A stretch of DNA of 5,680 bases from Candidatus Poseidoniaceae archaeon. Lineage in GTDB: Archaea; Thermoplasmatota; Poseidoniia; Poseidoniales; Poseidoniaceae. The translations under genes were made by a program, and so were the position numbers. Below, one piece after another: positions 5,162 through 5,680 of the stretch; position 1 is the first letter of the stretch; each line of letters opens with the position of its first letter. Location: the NCBI GenBank assembly GCA_013330925.1, contig DUHJ01000211.1, positions 1 to 5,680 of the forward strand, read 5' to 3'. The notes under the pieces were generated by a model. That model ran no database searches. It was not told where the DNA came from and saw only the letters and a program-made list of their open reading frames with translations.

Positions 5162-5680
5162 TTGGTCAGGAAAAGGGTCAGGCCGACACCGGCCATGATC
5201 ATCATCCACGAGCCAACGAGTTTGATCATCCCCGTGGCGCGCTTCAGGACGTTGATCATCATCTGGCGGCCCAACCCGACCATCACCACGACGACGATCA
5301 TCAGCACGAGCAGACCGAGCATCAAGCCGGCCAGGCCGGTGACCACAGCGGTGCGTCCAAGCGTGGCCAAGAAGACGACGAAGGGCAAGACCGCGGCGGC
5401 GGTGCAGTCGATGCTGGCCGCCGCGTATCCGAATCCGTAGAGGTACATGTTGCGTCGCGGGGTGAAGGTGGCGTCGGATTCGGTGGTCGAATAGCGGTCG
5501 ACGAACTTTTGGACGAAACCCATCAGGTGCGAGGTGATGCCAATCAGCATCAGGGAACCGAGCACGATGAGCAGCACGGCCACGGCGATGGCGATGTAGT
5601 GAATCAATCCAGAGCGGGCAAAGGCCTCGCCCATCACGGCAGCGACCAGGCCAATGATGAGGAAGAAGGTCAGCATGCCA
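5131..5680 (-). CDS. CcdA/DsbD-like transmembrane thiol-electron carrier, 5' end beyond the window
   Basis: The visible C-terminal part, at least 182 residues, is very hydrophobic and resembles CcdA, the membrane domain that passes reducing equivalents from cytoplasmic thioredoxin to extracytoplasmic thiol proteins, for example in cytochrome c maturation. Counting from the first visible Met (codon 5676-5674), segments lie near 2-16, 25-47, 78-105, 112-136 and 150-170. The key feature is YGFGYAAASIDCTAAAVLPF (80-99), matching the second cysteine-bearing half of CcdA, with Cys91 as the likely redox residue; Asp rather than Pro precedes it. The first cysteine helix expected near the N-terminus is not visible. 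The frame runs through the Met into the window edge, so this Met is probably internal. The gene converges on the PAP2 gene and overlaps its last 31 bases. A functional link to thiamine is not indicated. Confidence 0.72.
   Translation of the reverse strand, partial: GMLTFFLIIGLVAAVMGEAFARSGLIHYIAIAVAVLLIVLGSLMLIGITSHLMGFVQKFVDRYSTTESDATFTPRRNMYLYGFGYAAASIDCTAAAVLPFVVFLATLGRTAVVTGLAGLMLGLLVLMIVVVVMVGLGRQMMINVLKRATGMIKLVGSWMMIMAGVGLTLFLTNQSAVAAVFG

Noticed and set aside
4052..5209. 385-codon open frame on the - strand opposite thiQ and the PAP2 gene
   Set aside because: The translation is dominated by His, Asp, Gln and Arg, typical of antisense to a membrane protein gene, while the opposite strand has intact ABC and PAP2 motifs.

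Overview
The window most likely comes from a GC-rich archaeon (roughly 60% GC or more by eye), plausibly a marine planktonic euryarchaeote such as Marine Group II / Poseidoniales. The main support is a helix-turn-helix plus ThiN-domain regulator of the archaeal ThiR type. Other support is a well-placed archaeal TATA-like box 25 bases before a start codon that has no Shine-Dalgarno sequence, and a secreted lipoprotein with several N-glycosylation sequons. The lineage is an inference; the archaeal assignment is firmer than the group.

Layout. Positions 1-57 may hold the beginning of a divergent gene, truncated by the window edge, although a same-strand gene end at 1-108 is an alternative. Positions 58-189 form a regulatory region with three copies of an 11-base half-site, TCATNNAACC(T/G), at 121-163. 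They make two overlapping inverted repeats, and the last copy runs into the TATA-like box. From 190 to 5161 five genes lie on the + strand, joined by 4-base overlaps or 1-2 base gaps: a ThiR-like regulator (190-1062), a thiamine-binding lipoprotein (1059-2153), a two-domain ThiP permease (2156-3859), a ThiQ ATPase (3861-4511) and a PAP2-superfamily membrane phosphatase (4508-5161). On the - strand a CcdA/DsbD-like membrane protein (5131-5680) enters from the right edge and overlaps the 3' end of the phosphatase gene by 31 bases.

How it fits together. The first four genes look like a complete, self-regulated thiamine uptake operon. The lipoprotein captures thiamine or its phosphates outside the cell, ThiP carries the ligand across the membrane and ThiQ supplies energy from ATP. 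The ThiN domain of the regulator probably senses a thiamine phosphate and represses the operon through the repeats beside the TATA box. The most unusual point is the fifth gene. It is translationally coupled to thiQ with a strong ribosome binding site, and its predicted active site faces outside the cell. A testable idea is that it removes phosphate from thiamine phosphates at the cell surface or otherwise serves the transporter. The sequence alone does not prove this.
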